The notes beneath the pieces were generated by a model. The model was not told the origin of the DNA. It saw only the letters and a program-made list of their open reading frames with translations, and did no database searches. This document shows positions 1-14,600 of a stretch of 64,000 nucleotides of DNA, one piece after another (positions within the stretch are counted from its first letter, which is position 1; every line of letters begins with the position of its first letter). Both the position numbers and the translations under genes were made by a program. The DNA is from Paralichthys olivaceus (lineage: Eukaryota > Chordata > Actinopteri > Pleuronectiformes > Paralichthyidae). Location: the NCBI RefSeq assembly GCF_024713975.1, contig NC_091112.1:10896001-10960000 (forward strand), read 5' to 3'.

Positions 1-35
1 AATATTTAAAACAAGAATGCAGAACTTGATCATAC

Positions 36-1112
36 TGTGCAAGGACTCGGAGCTTCTCCCCCATCCTATAGATGGGTTCGCTGACATCAGGAGATGGGTA
101 ATCCTGAAGCACCACCACCATGTTGTCCTCAGAACCTGCCAAGAAGAATATTTACAGCTTTTAGAAACAGCCACATGATGATACACAGACATCATGATTT
201 GGAAATTTCCAAAGATTTTTAAAAAACAGACCATTATCAGAATTTATAGTCAATTAATTTTGACTGAGTGTTTGTTTGATTTAGTTTTCAGTGTCGTTTA
301 CTCTATTATGACATTGCTGATATGGTCAGATTAACAAAGCTGTGTAAAGCACATAAACACTTTCTGGCAGAAGTCAGTGAACTTCAGTGTAGAGATGGTG
401 AAATCACATTTTTTTTGACGTGACACATGTACTGCTTAACTACTTCTACTTGCTTTAACATAGAAACTCCATTCCAACTTTTAAAAAAATATTTCCCATT
501 GAAATGAATGTCTACTAAAAAATTCTACTAAATTTGTTAGTAGACATTCTAGTATAAAATTCTCCACTTTGAAATTCAACTATTCCAGCTAGAGTTAATT
601 TAAGCTTTAAATAGATAGCAAGGGTTCTGGCTCTTATATACTGTAGATACTTTTATAGTTGTTGAATGATCATAGTTTATGTTTTATGCTTTTTGCTTTT
701 TGACCTGCCGCCACCTGGCCGCACACTATACTTCATCATTTTCACACATGCACAAAATATCTACATTGGCAAAACTTGAACTGGGACTTTTTGTTGACAA
801 ATTCACAGATTCAAATGAACTAGTGCATTTTTTACATGCACACAAAAGCTGATATAAGAATGCAGGATGTGAAAATATTTGTGAACATTTCACAAGCTCT
901 CAAGAACCATTATTTTTCTCCAAACACTTCAGGATACATTCTTCGGCCCTTCACAAACTCTTCACACTACTTCAGCTGTTTCAACCGAAAACTAAATTGG
1001 TCTCTTCATTATATTTTTTGGTGTTATTTAAAAACTTACTCTTTTGAGGGCTGTCAATGTTCTGAGTGTTGATCTTGTCCCTGGCGAGCCCACCTTTTAT
1101 CATGTTCCCCAT
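36..1112 (-). CDS. sla: Src-like adaptor protein (SLAP), 5' part only
   Basis: First two coding exons on the minus strand: 1112-1040 (24 codons plus one base) and 135-36 (100 nt). The phase-1 join makes an AGT serine. The product begins MGNMIKGG, where Gly2 fits an N-myristoylation signal, and after the join reads into DYPSPDISEPIYRMGEKLRV, the start of the SH3 domain and very close to human SLA. The exon at 135 has a clean acceptor (cttggcag) and the first has a GTAAG donor. SLAP is a membrane-tethered SH3-SH2 adaptor that dampens antigen-receptor and receptor tyrosine kinase signalling by recruiting CBL. The second exon ends in phase 2 at a GTATG donor at 35, so the rest of SH3, SH2 and the tail lie left of the window. 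An untranslated part of the start exon probably reaches 1130, where a pyrimidine-rich acceptor ends in TTTAAG. Its position beside ccn4 agrees with human 8q24. Confidence 0.85.
506..549. repeat. Perfect 12-bp inverted repeat (hairpin) in sla intron 1
   Basis: GAATGTCTACTA at 506-517 is followed after 20 nt of AT-rich sequence by its exact reverse complement at 538-549. It could be the core of a small palindromic MITE or chance in AT-rich intron. No target-site duplication was identified. Confidence 0.5.
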
Positions 1113-1519
1113 CTTCCAGATGGGCTCCAGCTTAAAGTGAGAGCAGAAAAAGAAAAAGATGTAAATATGCCAATCAGGTTTTTTTCCCACTCATATAACA
1201 ACCTGTATTTTCTCCTTCTACACAACAAAGTTTGTGACTTCCTAAAAGCTCACGATTGAACGACTGTCCCCAACAGACTCATTGCAAAATGGGAACGCTG
1301 AGTTGAGATTTGTATGTTTCCATTGCAACATCAAGTTCCGTTTAATGAAATAAATTTTTCAAAATTTCAAAATAATGCTTCCAAATTGCAAAGCATTTGT
1401 CATTTTACATTATGATTAATCAGAATTATGCATTTGTGTGCATGAATTTCAACAGAGGCCTACATCTCACAGCGTTCATTTGGACAGGATGGATAGACAT
1501 GAAATTAAATATCACCTAC

Positions 1520-1720
1520 CTGTTGGATTTGAAGTTCGCCTGCTGTGATGGCATCAAGTGTGTGGCAAGAGATGATGGCCGGAACGGGGCATGGTGGCGG
1601 TGTTTGTCATTAGAGAAGTACCATGTTCACAGAATTTTACAAGAATGAAGCGCCACAGAGTGTGGCGACAGCTCTACATCTGACTGCAAACTCACTTCCT
1701 GTACTGAAATGAGGAAGCGC
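1520..1720 (-). other. sla: Possible 5' non-coding exon of sla
   Basis: A strong minus-strand donor (CAACAG, then GTAGGTGA) lies at 1520/1519, upstream of the pyrimidine-tract acceptor near 1131 that leads into the start exon. The stretch above it has short ATG-stop ORFs but no long coding frame, as expected for an untranslated leader. The upper boundary near 1720 is a guess; no convincing TATA box or transcript evidence is visible. Confidence 0.3.
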
Positions 1721-2803
1721 AGGTTATGAAAGAGGAGCATACACAACAACTTTAGATGTATGTATGAATACAGTACATTTTTATACTTAATTATATCTAT
1801 TGTTAATAAAACTTGGTTGTAGGATTGTAAAATAATTTAAATATGAAATGATTATTTGGTTTATCCAATATCGGAAAATGTATTTCCTACTTTGACTCTG
1901 ATGACTTTTAATCATCAATTAAGCATTAGAGTCAAGTAGCTACATCAAGCATGACCTCGTTCCATCGTAAAAAATGTGCCTTTCTTTGTTTTATGTGATT
2001 GAAACCTGACAGAACAAGATGTCTGAAGATGTCACTTTGGGCTTCACTTTCAATTTCAAAAGGACAATTTTCACAATTTTCTGTCCTTTTAGACAATTAA
2101 AGAAAAGGTTTGACTTATCTATTTTCATGCTCAGCAGAGTTCCAGACTATTGGCCAAGACAAGTTACTTGGCACCGAGCAGAGAAGTTGAAGAGGCAGCT
2201 TTCTGTGCGCTTTCATGGCTTCATGGCTTCATATAACCAAAATCACACTGATTTTCATCATTTTTACATAATCTTTGTTCTTTTTTTTTTCCAAAGCTAA
2301 AAAATATAATTTTATTTTGACTAAATTTACAGCCCCTGAAAATGTAGGTCTGTATTCCTAGGTCTTCTGGGTCTGTGGCCTGCTGCCACTGTGCTGACAG
2401 AGCAAACCCAAGATATTAATCAAAATGTCGAATGTGTCTCTCTGTTTGCCATTTATCAAGTTCAACCCTTGTATAAGGAGGGAATGAATAAATCTGAAGC
2501 CTCAGATCCCTGGTTACATAACAATATTCTTTTGTGACACACTTTACTACTCTCAAGACAACATAGCTCATGTAGTTTCCATATTAAAAGCTGGATTAGT
2601 ATCCTGCACATCAAGAGGCCTCTTTCTCCTGCCACCTTTACTTCTCCGAGTGCACAAAAAAGCAAACTGAAGACAGAAGATATCAGCTTAATTTTTTAAA
2701 GTCAACTTTTTCTGAGAGTTTTACAAATAGAAATACAGAGAAACCATTTTCACATGAGGGTGATAAGAGCAAACACTGAGCTGGCTGTTCCTTTTGTTGG
2801 CTT

Positions 2804-2805
<2 letters not shown>

Positions 2806-2854
<49 letters not shown>
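2806..2854. repeat. (GT)n microsatellite
   Basis: Uninterrupted GT dinucleotide repeat of about 24 units, read directly. Its complement produces the Thr-His repeats in minus-strand ORFs here, which are therefore not genes. Confidence 0.98.
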
Positions 2855-2856
<2 letters not shown>

Positions 2857-5800
2857 GGAGCAGAGTCATTACAGACAGATAAATATGCTTTGAGGGAGTA
2901 CACAGGAACGTTGCTAAACTGTGCGTCAGCCTGAACTCGACAGTTTTTGCTGCCCTGGGAAGAACAAAAAAGGCGACTGTGGCTCGGTGGGTGGTGACTA
3001 GTGTCTGATGCCAGAACTCAAACTGTTGTGGCTGCAAAGAAGGAAGTAAGTCTTCATCGGCTTCAGATGAAAATAAATACATGGTCAATGTGTAGATGAT
3101 GTGGCGTAAAGACCTCACATTTTTATCTTTAGAGCAGAATTTGCAGTATTTCCTGTGGTCAGATTCATACATTTTGAGAACGTTTCAAAGTAGGTTTCAC
3201 TCAGATACAAGATGGTGCTATAAAGCCATGCAGATAGTTTTTGGTTGGTTTCAGCATAACTGTCTATGTTAAACAGCCCCTTTAAATAACAGTGTGTGAC
3301 ACTCAGTAGAGCGCATACTTTCATCAAGGCTCAACAGTCCCACGAAGTGAGTTATAACTGTCATGGGTAGAATCCACTTTTAGCAGAGTTCAGCATTCAT
3401 ATCTGAATAGTAAATAAATGATTAAAAAAGAAAAAAGCGCATTTGTGACAAAAAGACAAATAAGTAACCATAGAAAAAGAGAAAGAAAGGAAAAGCATAT
3501 GTTATACAACTTGACAGTAAAAGTTTAAAATACTGTATTTGAGCATACAGGGATAAGAACCCGGCTCTTCACTCTGGAACATTTTCTTCCTTGACAACGG
3601 AGCTTGTTTTATTTTCTGTTTTTCTATTCAGGTCCTGGCTCTTGTCACTGAACGCACCAGGACCATGTGTCTCTTTTAATAAGTCACTCGCAGACATAAC
3701 ACAGGTGAAAGTCAAACAGTTGAGCCGTGCACACTGACCTCCAGCTGAATGGACTCTTTGTTGGCTGAAGATGAGAAACGTATTCCTCAGTTATTTTTAG
3801 GTAATTGATCGAGACTCCCGCCCATCTGAGTTACCTCTATTAATAGGCTTTGTCTGAAACTGGATTAGCCAGGTGTTTATTCTGCAAATTGCATGAATGA
3901 AGATTTGAAATATTATCTTTTCTTCAAGATCCTCGGCTTGAGTGAATATAAAAGAAAGTTAGAAATACCTTTATTCACAAAATGCTCATGAAAGCAGTGG
4001 AGCAGGTGTTTACAGGCCTACAGGCTTGTATTTACCTGTCATGTGGAATTGTTAAAGAGCCTCTGAGTGATTGATGTCTCAGTTCCCATTTATTACACAT
4101 GTAATGGATGTTTGCACTTTTTCTGGGCAGCACATAAAGACAGATGCTCTCTCACCGTGCCTGGCATTGGCCGCAGTTGCCAGTGGCTGTTGTTGAGCCA
4201 GAGTATGTACATGAACTATCCAAGGAGAGGTGATTACCACGCCCTCTGTCTAAAACTGCAAAATTACTGGCTGTAAAAGAATTTCCGTCATACTTTATTT
4301 TTTCTAGAAGTCTGAACCAAGACATGTTGGCAAAAGGTGAGTGCCACTATTATAAATCTCTCCTCAGCTCCTCTTTCCCTAAAAAACAATACACATTCCT
4401 CACGCTCGGACACTGGTAGTTAACCCTCATGTGGTTGTTGTGTTCTCTCACTTTAATGAGCAGTATCTAAAAACAGAAGCAAGGCTGACCCCACTGGACA
4501 CGAGACCACAGGCCTGAGAGTAACGGGGTGTGTGTTGGCTGCGTGTGAATGTATCTCGGCCACAGTTTTATCCACAGACTTTGTAGGTTTGAAAGCACTC
4601 TGAGCCAAAAATACTTATATATAAAGAAACCCCAAAATCCTCAAGTGGTTAGCCTGTAATTATTAATGCAATGCGGTTACTGTATGTGGGTCATCCAGGC
4701 ATCTGGAGCATCTTTTCACCAAAACCATCTGCACAAGTGATCAGCCCTCCCTGCTTCTCACATCCATTAATGCATTTCTCCGAGCTCTCCAAAACGATTC
4801 CTCTGAATAATCCTCTGATGGATTTTGTCAGCAGTGTTATTTCTTTTTGCTTATTTAGTGATTTGAAATAGCTGCAATAACGTTTTTGTTCCCGAGCATC
4901 ATTCCAAATCATTTGGGGGATTTTAATGGGAATATAATTGGATGAAATTGCATTAAGAAATCCAAGTTTGTGTTTCAAAACCCTGCATCATTACCACAGA
5001 GTTGGTGAGGAGGAAGAGCAAAGAGGCTGTTGTCCTCTGTTTAATGTTTAATGGCAGCGAAGCACAAGCAAACCTCCTTCGGCGACAACAACAACAACTT
5101 TCAGACCTGAAAACATTTCCAGACCTGAAACATTTGTTCCAGTCTGCCACATTAATGAGACCTTACTTAATGGCTTTGGAAAATATTGCTCATAAGAATT
5201 ACATCACTGACATCACTGTGAACCGCGACCACCATTAAAAAGAGTCTGGTGCAGGGCAGAGTGATGATACTCAGTTAAGTGGAGGTTCTTTACAGATCTG
5301 TGGCTGCAGGGCCTTCAAACTCAACCCAGAAGAAAAGTAATGAATCACACATAAGTGGTGCTGTGATGCTACGCTACTGTCTCATTCATAAACCTTGTTT
5401 GATACTATTTATGCCTGGATTGTTTTCAGCATTTAATGTATTCAAACCCTGTAATCAAGTCACTATAATGGTTTTAATTGTTTGTGGAGAAATCCACCAT
5501 TTATAATATTGCCCTCACTTCCTCAAGTGGAAACAATCACAGGGAATGATGCAGCACACTACTTAGTTTTCATTCTTTTCTCATTGATACTAACCTCAGT
5601 GCTTATTGTTCACTCTCCCACAGCTGGATCAGAACTGTATTCATTTGTTGCTACTGCAAACCAAACATTTCCTGATTAAAAATAAAAGCATTCGACAAGT
5701 AAAATATCCCAGTGCCTGACAGAAAGTTAGTGGCGATGGATGGTCGGACTCAGATCATTTTGGCTTTTCCTTTCCAGTCCACTATTATACATCCGTATTA

Positions 5801-8800
5801 ATCTGCGTCAGTTATTATTGCCACTGTGTCTTGCTCCATCATCAATCTTACCACAATTCAATGACTTCCTTTTTCAATTCCTTTTTTTTATTCCTATTTT
5901 GTGGGCCTCACTGTTGATGCATGTTTGTCATATCCTGTCGCTGTAACTAGGTGCTTTAGTTGCTCCTCTCTTGTATTCCTACTCAATGAGCCTTGAATAT
6001 GGGCCCAGCTCAAAAACAGAGGCAGATCCTACATTTCCCACAATGCAGTTGAACATACAAAGATTTCTAAACTCCATCACCATCTTAGAAGTCATCCAGG
6101 ATTTAGTTTTCTCCTGCAGAGCCACAGGACACGTTACACAACAGTTTCCACATGACGTGTCAACTCACTCACTTTAATGCGTGAAATGTGCAGCGTGCCA
6201 CTTTAAATCTCAAAGTCAGTAACATAACCTGAGGTTACTCCTGGACACATTTGACATCATGCATCCATTAGTGGATGAAGAGCAGTCTTGTGCTAATTGC
6301 ACTATTAAACCAAGTGTTCCTGCACTGCAGTGTAAGGTGTGCAGTGCAAAGAGGGAAAGTGTTCCTCGTGTCGGAGCTTCGTTCAAGCGCTGTAATCACT
6401 GATTCCTTGAGGACCACCTGTGTATTTTGACAGCCCCGCCCTCCACCTCCACGTGCACACTCCCGCTCACACATGCACACATCAGGGATAATGCCAGCCT
6501 TTACATCCAGGGCAGGGTAACGATCGGTTACCTTGCCAGCCAGCACTGCCAAGCCCATAATAAGAGTCTGCATCAGCGGTCCAAGTCACTCCCTCCAAAG
6601 ATCCAGATGGGAGTTCACCGCTTATCGCTGCGTCATCATCTATTACCTACTCATTACAGGCCGGTGAGCTATTTTCATGGTGCATGTTTTCACTGTGCAC
6701 CTGTGAATGTACATGCACATGCACACACTCCCCCTCACAAAACACAAGGCATACTGCTGTTTTTAAGACATGTAAAGCCCCAAAAAAGCCCTAGAGCCAG
6801 ATCTGATAAAGATGTTGAAGCTGCAGTCAGCTGTGGTGTAAGCATGTGTTTGCTCACTGGATACATGTAATGACTGATGTATGATTGTGTGAAATGTAAG
6901 AACTCACAGTCCGGAGCAAACTGTGTCAAATAGATTTCATGTTTGTTGACAAGCTTGATAGAAGGTTATGTTTTCTGGTGCTGGAAAGACCTTAGTTAAG
7001 TTAAATCTCAGTATTTGACATCCAGTCATTTCTTACTCAGGGTTCAGTGAAGTAAGGAAGTGAAAACACACTGAACCATCTGATGATACTTATACTAAAA
7101 AACTAAAGCCAAGCAACTGTTGCGTAACAATTGATGTCGTCATCATTTTCTGGATTTCCTATTGATTCAGTTTGTGTAGACGCTCCAGGCAGGTCAATTG
7201 TTTTATTACTTTACTAAGAAACACATTTTTAGTCAAACATCACGCACTCCTGTTTGTTTGAAGAGAAAGTGAACAAACCGAAATGCAGACTGTGATAATG
7301 GACATGCAGCTGGTATGGTTGAAAGGGTCAATATGTGAAATGAATGTATTTTTGATTACACACACACACATAACCCTTTACAGGCATCACTTGTCATGTA
7401 GTGAATGTGCACTTTGACACATGCATGGAGGAGGTGGCAATCAAGATGCGTTATCGGTATAACCAGTACCATATGGTGTCTTAAGTTAAAAAACGTTTGA
7501 CAGAAATTATTTTGTATCTAAGTTCTGAGTAACTTGTTGAGTTTATGAATCTTTTATGCTTCTGGTGTTGTTAGCCTAACCTCTGTTACAGACTATAGCT
7601 TTAGACTAACACTAATGGTTATTGTCTGTACCTCCTGAAAATATTTATTCATCTGTCACCACATAAATGTGTTTACTTAATGCTACAGTAATACTTGAAC
7701 CTGACCAATATTTAACATGTTTTCCATGGAGGCTCATTATGTGCAGACAGAAACAGCAAATAGCTTTTAAGGTCAGGTGAGACGCGGCCTTCCTCTAGAG
7801 CTGGAGTTGTGTGTGTGCATCTGATCTAACCAATAATAATGAACCAAATACAAACAACAAATGATTCAATTTCTGTGTTTCTGTAGGGGGCAAATACTCC
7901 CTGGTGGTCATTCCACTAATGTGACCGTCACTGAATACATGTAACTTGATTCCTGTTATTTCCCTCGTTCCTGACATTCCTGATGGATGTTTTTAACTTT
8001 GGAATTCACCTCGTCATCTATGTTCAATGCATCGAGGCAGCGCTGACCCACACTCACTCACTTTGCCTTCAGAAGAGTCCAGGACATGTTTACACAGATT
8101 TGCCTGATATGAAAGAGTGATTGTATTAATATTAAGCTGCGATATCTGTTAAATGTATTATTTTCTTTTTCACTGGAGTAGTTTATTTAATCTCTTAGAC
8201 AATATATCATAAACTGATTCCCTTTTTTTTTTTGTTCCAAGTGAAGGTCAAACATTTTTTTTCTTTGTCTGTGTCTGGAACAATCTGTTCTAATGAAACA
8301 GAAAACACTTCGGCTGTCAGCACTGAGGAGAATCAGATCCCTGCAGGTCACAACCATATACAGACAGTGTCTCGCCATGGGAACATATTCCATAACTAAG
8401 TGCAGACGCTACTGAAGAGACGTCCACTGTGTGCTGGCTGTGTTTCATCCCACAGAGTAACTAACCCTCATTCAGTCCCATTATCAACTTCACACAGTAG
8501 AGAAGGTCAAAGGAAAAAGACTGGAGCGATCTGAAGCGATTACTTGCAGGTTTCCAGCCTCCTTAAGAAAACAAGGTGTGTGAAAATGGAGCAAAAGAAA
8601 AGAGAGAAGGAAACCCAGTCATAACCATCTCACCTTTGGTCCCTGCAGGCTTGGAATTGTGATTACGTAAACCATGTAGGTATTTGAAGTGTGGTTTTTA
8701 GCTGTGGCAGGTTCTCCGGAGGATGCGCTCATGCTTTAAATCCTGTTTACGACTTCACGTCACCTTTGAGAAAATCCATTCACCCACTATGGCTCTAAAT

Positions 8801-9924
8801 ACGCCCTAGCGTTTTGGATTCCCAAGAGATGGAGCAGATATGGTAGCCTGGACACTTTCACTGATAATAATCTCTTTTCCACTCTTCTTTTCCACGTCTG
8901 ATTCTTTCAGCCTCTCAAAAATGAGGCATTCAGCTCTAAAATCTGCAGTGGATGGCTTTACATTTGAATCTAACCGAACTTGTGTTATTTTGGAAATATG
9001 TCATTTCCAACCATTGATGTGATAGCATCAGAATGAGGGTAAATACCTGCAAAAATGTCAATGGCTGATTCCATGGATGCTGAAGGGATTAGCTGATTTA
9101 AGAGATCTGGCATTAAAGCCTCAGAATGCCTCAAAGTCATTTAACCTGTCAGTCATTGGGATCTGCACAGGATTCAGAGGTGAGATAAACAGCTGCTGAG
9201 AAGCCTGAGCAGAGACTTAATTTCTATCATGTTCCCTTCCCTAAGTCAGATAACACCTTGAACGTCATGGCTGCAAATGGATGCTCCTCAAAATCCACAT
9301 ATCCAGAGGCTAGTGCCTTGGTAATAGCCGGTCAGCCTGGTTAAACACGCTTAGGACAAAGCATTCCTCCTCAGGGCTGGGCCTCAGGCAATCAAGAACA
9401 GGCAGGACCTAAAACAAGTCAACCATAAGGCTTACTCCAAAAAAAGTAATTTGTTTGTGTTCTTGAAATGCACAAAACAACGTCAAATGCCAAATGCTAA
9501 AAGTAACTTGAGCCATTGTTTAGTTTGAACTTAAGCCAAGGCCACACTAAGCGGAAACACATACGCCTGACAGAGCTGCGTATTGTTCAGCCGCACACAC
9601 GGGTGCTCTAAGAGACAGCTTTTGTTTTAGGTCGTGATCTCGAGAGCAGTTGGAATCTCTAGGCTTCCAAGATCCCTCACTTTGTCCGTACATGTCAACT
9701 CTCGCCTGCGCCAAGAGCCAAACAAACGAACAAAGCAGTGCTGAAGCCCTGATGCTGTCACAGTGTGTCAGAGACTGAGGAGAGGCTCCATTACAGCTGC
9801 CCCTTAACTCATGGATGACATGTGAATCCCATTCTGTGCAGTTTGTGTTTTTGCACACGTGTTCATTCTCACAATACACAAAGAGGGCCGCCTGCACATA
9901 AACACCTCTTCTGTCATTGTCACG

Positions 9925-9950
9925 CACACACACACACACACACACACACA
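9925..9950. repeat. (CA)n microsatellite
   Basis: Thirteen CA units read directly, in intergenic DNA upstream of ccn4. Confidence 0.97.
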
Positions 9951-10371
9951 GTAGAGAACAATATAATGCTTGAAGACTGGTGCAGCACCAGCATGTGGAA
10001 TACATTAACAGAAGACAAGTCTAAGCTTGGACTTGCATCACAGGAGAAGGCTGACATGAGGTGAGGAATGTTAGCTTGAGTTTCACATACGCTAAAGCTT
10101 TATCCACACAGATGCTGAATATTTGATAACATGAAACTCTGCACCGAACTGAAAAAGTTCTTAACGCTGCGAGCTGTGGTAAAACCGTTTATCATGCTGC
10201 CATTAGCGTCACATTTTAAAAGATAAATCATACAGTTAGAATTGAAAAAGTGTGTGTTGAGACAGATGTGACTTTACTGTGGCACAAGCATCAAATTAAA
10301 AACTGACACAAACCAGAGACACAACTGCAACTAAGCTCGAATGGCACGGCCCAACAGTCACCTTAAAGTCA

Positions 10372-10672
10372 CTAGATCTGGATTTTTATTTGAATCATTC
10401 ATAAATATCAGTCCCCTGAACATACCAGATTTTTAATTCATCAGTATATTCTGAGGAATCAATGAAAATCTTGTAAAAAAAACATGCACTGTTAAGAAAG
10501 TGAAAATAAATTCCTGCATCTGCAAAATGATCCAGATCCACACCAAATTATAATGGTGTCTTTGCTGATCCATCCTGCATCCCTCCACCAAGTTTCATTG
10601 TAATCTATTCAGTAGTTTTTGCGTAATACTACTAACTAACAAACAGACGCAGGCAAAAACATCTTTGTGGAG
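10372..10672 (+). repeat. Copy of dispersed teleost repeat family A
   Basis: Shares ordered blocks with copies near 31.5, 39.5-40.0 and 42.4 kb: an ATATCAGTCCCCTGA block, a ccaagtttcat block, then a gtagtttttgcgtaat block followed by ctaactaacaaac. I recognise these phrases as belonging to an abundant, old percomorph repeat, but cannot assign a class without a repeat library. Confidence 0.6.
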
Positions 10673-11572
10673 AAGAAGATAAGCTTTTCAGATACAGCTC
10701 CCCTAAACTTCTGACATCATTGTTTTAGTTTGACTTGTACTATCAAGATTGATCTGTCATTGTCTATGTGACTAGCTGAAAAACAGTCAAAGGGGAAGTA
10801 TGAAAGCAGGTTTTTCATCGGAAACAAAGTCCTGGCTCATGTTGTGTAAATACGCTTCCAGGAGAGAAGAATAATGGACGTTAGAATACTTTGGTGTAAT
10901 TATTTGAATCACAGAGCAAACCTTCATATCCCGGAGTGCATTTTTGTGTCTAGAAATGTGTGCACGTATTTGCACACGCAAAACAATGCATCGCTTCTCA
11001 TACAAAGCCTGGAGACCTGACAGCCCCAAACCAAAGACTGAAATAAAAAGTTGTTTCTGGCTGGGCAACAGTTTACTAAATATTTGCAAAGCCCGTCAGG
11101 ATTTTTCCACATTACAACAAACACAGGAATGAATACACACATGATTACTATATAAACATCTCAAGAATTACAGATCACTGGAGGTAGATTGTTTACAATG
11201 TTGCTCAATGACAAAAGATTTACATCAAATATTAACACATTTCCATCAGGTTTGTATTGAATAAACTTCTTGTATAAAACCTGCTGAGTGCATTTTGTAT
11301 TATAAATCAAATATTTATTAAACGGCTGAAAAGGTTTGGCTTTCTTTGAGCTGTGCTGTGTGTCAGGCCACCATTATTCCATTATATGCTTCAATAACTG
11401 TATATCATGTATTGAACAGTGTTACAATACTATTAAACAGCTCTGAGTTCATGTAGCTTTGTGTGTGGAGCTCAGCAGATGTTTTTCCCAGTCAATGAGG
11501 CTCAGACCACAGCTATATAAAGACAGTGGATAATTACTGGACTGGTCTGAGCATGACTGTTTTTCTGTGTTG

Positions 11573-11596
<24 letters not shown>
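11573..11596. repeat. (CA)n microsatellite, interrupted on the right
   Basis: Twelve CA units followed by imperfect CACACAAA runs to about 11620. Confidence 0.95.
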
Positions 11597-11603
<7 letters not shown>

Positions 11604-14600
11604 ACAAAAACACACACACTGTGCTGTTGCTGACAAAGTTCAGTTTAAGGGAATGTCCTGAAATTTGGGTAAAGTAAATACACACATTAAATCTTTCTTC
11701 CTGAAGGTTTATGTCAGACAGATTAACATAAAGACTGAAAACAGGTGGAAGCAGCTAACCCAACAGTGTTTGCCCATCGGCACCATTAAAACTCACTCAT
11801 TAACCCATCTAATCTCATTTATTTAATCTGTACAAAATGCAGCACCTCCTGGTTTTTACAGGGTTTATTTATGTCAGTGTGAGGGTGCAATCACTTCCTG
11901 TAGGACCCCTCCCCCCTTACACCAGCCGCTCACAAAACCACTGTGTGTTTTACTCTTTGGGTTTTGCACAAAACAAACTAGAACATGTTAATTATCGGCC
12001 AGTAGGCGAGCTGGCAGGTGGATTTTGCAAGCGTGAAACAGTGCCGGGCCAGTGGTTTCCATTTTTCCAGTTCAAGTTAACCATTCGAGGGCAGGAGCGT
12101 CAGAGTCACAGTACTATACAGACATGAGCGTGGTATCGATCATCTCATCCAACATTAAACATATTCTATCAAAATGTCACACTATTCTTGTGTTAGCGTC
12201 ACTGTTTGTCTGAAATGACAAATAATTACATGCAGTGCAGGAGGAGGCAGAAAAGCCAGTGGGCCTATTTTGAAGCCTCTAACTAAATATTGTCCCAAAA
12301 TTTTAAAATACAAAGTTGACATGCAGAAAATAATATGACAAATTAACAATTACGTGTATAAAACAAACAAAAATGACATAACTAGTACCAATACAAAAGC
12401 AAAAGCTACTGTTTAAATAATCTAGATTCTAATCCTTTCAGCATGTTGTATTAATCACTGCAGTCACGTTAACTTTCAGCTAAACTGTAATTAATGTTTT
12501 TTGCAGCGAGGCAGATTTTCTGATCTATTTCAGGCTGCAGAGAAAACACCCTGCTGTTTACAACGCTTTACTGCTCAAAGCTGCAGAGGAGCGATCTGAC
12601 GTTCTGAACATGTTCCCACACCACTGCTGTGCTGTGGGGCAACTTTTTTTTGATGTATCACCCCAGCAGTTTTTGGTCGCCTCAAGGTGTTGTAAAGTCA
12701 TTCTCCCATTGTAAGGAGGATTATACCAACTCCACTTTGACTTTGAAGCTCAAAGATTTCCAAAACACGCTTTGACTTCAAGGCTTCTTTGTGAGGGGAG
12801 GGGATTTTAATGAGGGGATTTCCAGTTTGACCGGCTATGCAGAGAGACCAGAGTCATAGATGGTTGGTTCCCCCAGTGCATCCAATATATATCACATTTT
12901 TATACCTGGAGTGCAGCCTCTCCCCCATGAGACACACTGACTCATATTAAGGGGGTGCTGGGGTTTTTTCTACCTCACAGGGATGTGATGCACCCAGAGA
13001 GTGAGGGGGTGTACATGCTAATGCAGGGTAATACAGTGTATGAATGATTATGTAGATTTCAAGAATAATCCTTTTTGGGATTGTGGATTGCATGTTTCAA
13101 CCCAGGGAAAACAAATGGCTTAACATATGAATGAATGGGTGATGGAAACTTTTGATTGTTCACCCAATGCATACTGGGATATCATGAGTCAACGATGATG
13201 TTTCACCCATCAAAAAACTATTTAAAAGCAAACTTATTGAAAAATGAACACTTGGACAAACATTGGTGTGTCCCATCCACTTACATGGAGGAGGCAGGGT
13301 TTGTGACCTATATTGCAGACAGACACCAGGGAGCAATTGAGATTAGGCTTCACTTTTGGGGAGCCGTCATGTCGTCTCTGGCCATATGTAATAAAATCCA
13401 TCTACCAGCTTTTCTACACTCAGCTAATTACTGTAATATCTAATACTTTGTGTGATTAATCTTAAGATCGTTGTAGAAAGGGGCATTGATCTTTTTAAAT
13501 GATGCTCAGCTAGAAAGTTAACAACTTTATTTCCCAAAATGATAAAGCTTTTCCACTTATCACGTTTTCTTCCTTCACTCTCTTTAAGCTTTTCCCCTTA
13601 AACAACCTTCAATGTAAAACTGCAGCTGAATCATTAAACACATTAAATTCTAGTCAGCTGACAAACTGAGCTCTACTTCCTTCCCATATGAGAAAAAGCA
13701 GCAGTTGCCTCAGACCTGGATCTCATTATGAGATTTTTTTTTTTAACTTAAGGCAGCAGACGTGTTGTCACGCTGCGCCCCTTTGATAGACGTCACCTAA
13801 CGATGCATTCTGTATGTCCAAGTAAAGCGCCACAGTTTAACACTAACTACCGCCATTTTATCAGAGCAGAAAATGGAGGACAGATGCAGATGTGAGCATG
13901 AATGATACCATCTGTGGTTTGAAACTCTCCTCTGTCTCTTCTGCTTTCAGTGGAGGATGGAAGAGCCTCATGCTTTGGCTTGTGAAAAAAGACTTTTTGA
14001 GAAGGACACATAGGGAACGTTTAGAGGAATAAAAGGAAAGAGACACATTGAGTAAATGAGTAATGCACAGAAAATCTTTCAATGATGAATGAAAAAACCT
14101 CCATAAATGAATGACAGAACCATGTCCCTTATTTTTCCCACCATTTCAGGTTGTCTAAATTAAACAACTTTAAAAAAGATTTTTGCAGGTTATGCGACAG
14201 TTTATGTTATTAATCTTATTTCTAAATTTGTGTGTTCATTACTTTTGCTGTTGAAACTGTGTTGCTGCTGTTCTTGGCCAGGTGTCCTTTGTAAAGGAAT
14301 TTATTTTTCATTTACCTGATTAAATAAAGGCTAATAAGATAATAATGACTAAATGCAGATAGAGTGTATGACTTAATGTATATTTTAGTATCTTATAGCT
14401 TATGTTTTCATCTATTTCCTTTGAATTCTGTCTTTAATCATGACTTTGCACAATTGAAACACTGACAGTATAATGTGCATTTAAATAAATATGTTCCACA
14501 GGACTCATTTTATACTAAAACTTTTTTTTGTCCAAATGTTGTCTCTGTCAGATGAACTTAGACTCAGGTGTGTCTCAGATAAGTGAATAGCTGAATTAAA

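Noticed and set aside
2721..3172. Minus ORFs with Thr-His repeats
   Set aside because: Translation of the (GT)n microsatellite.
6268..6870. ORFs of 101 and 147 codons on opposite strands
   Set aside because: Driven by CA/TG-rich and purine-rich tracts (His/Thr/Pro-rich translation) with no recognisable domain.
9547..10064. 152-codon minus ORF with Cys-Val repeats and an 80-codon plus ORF
   Set aside because: Cross the CA microsatellite; no family resemblance or splice support.
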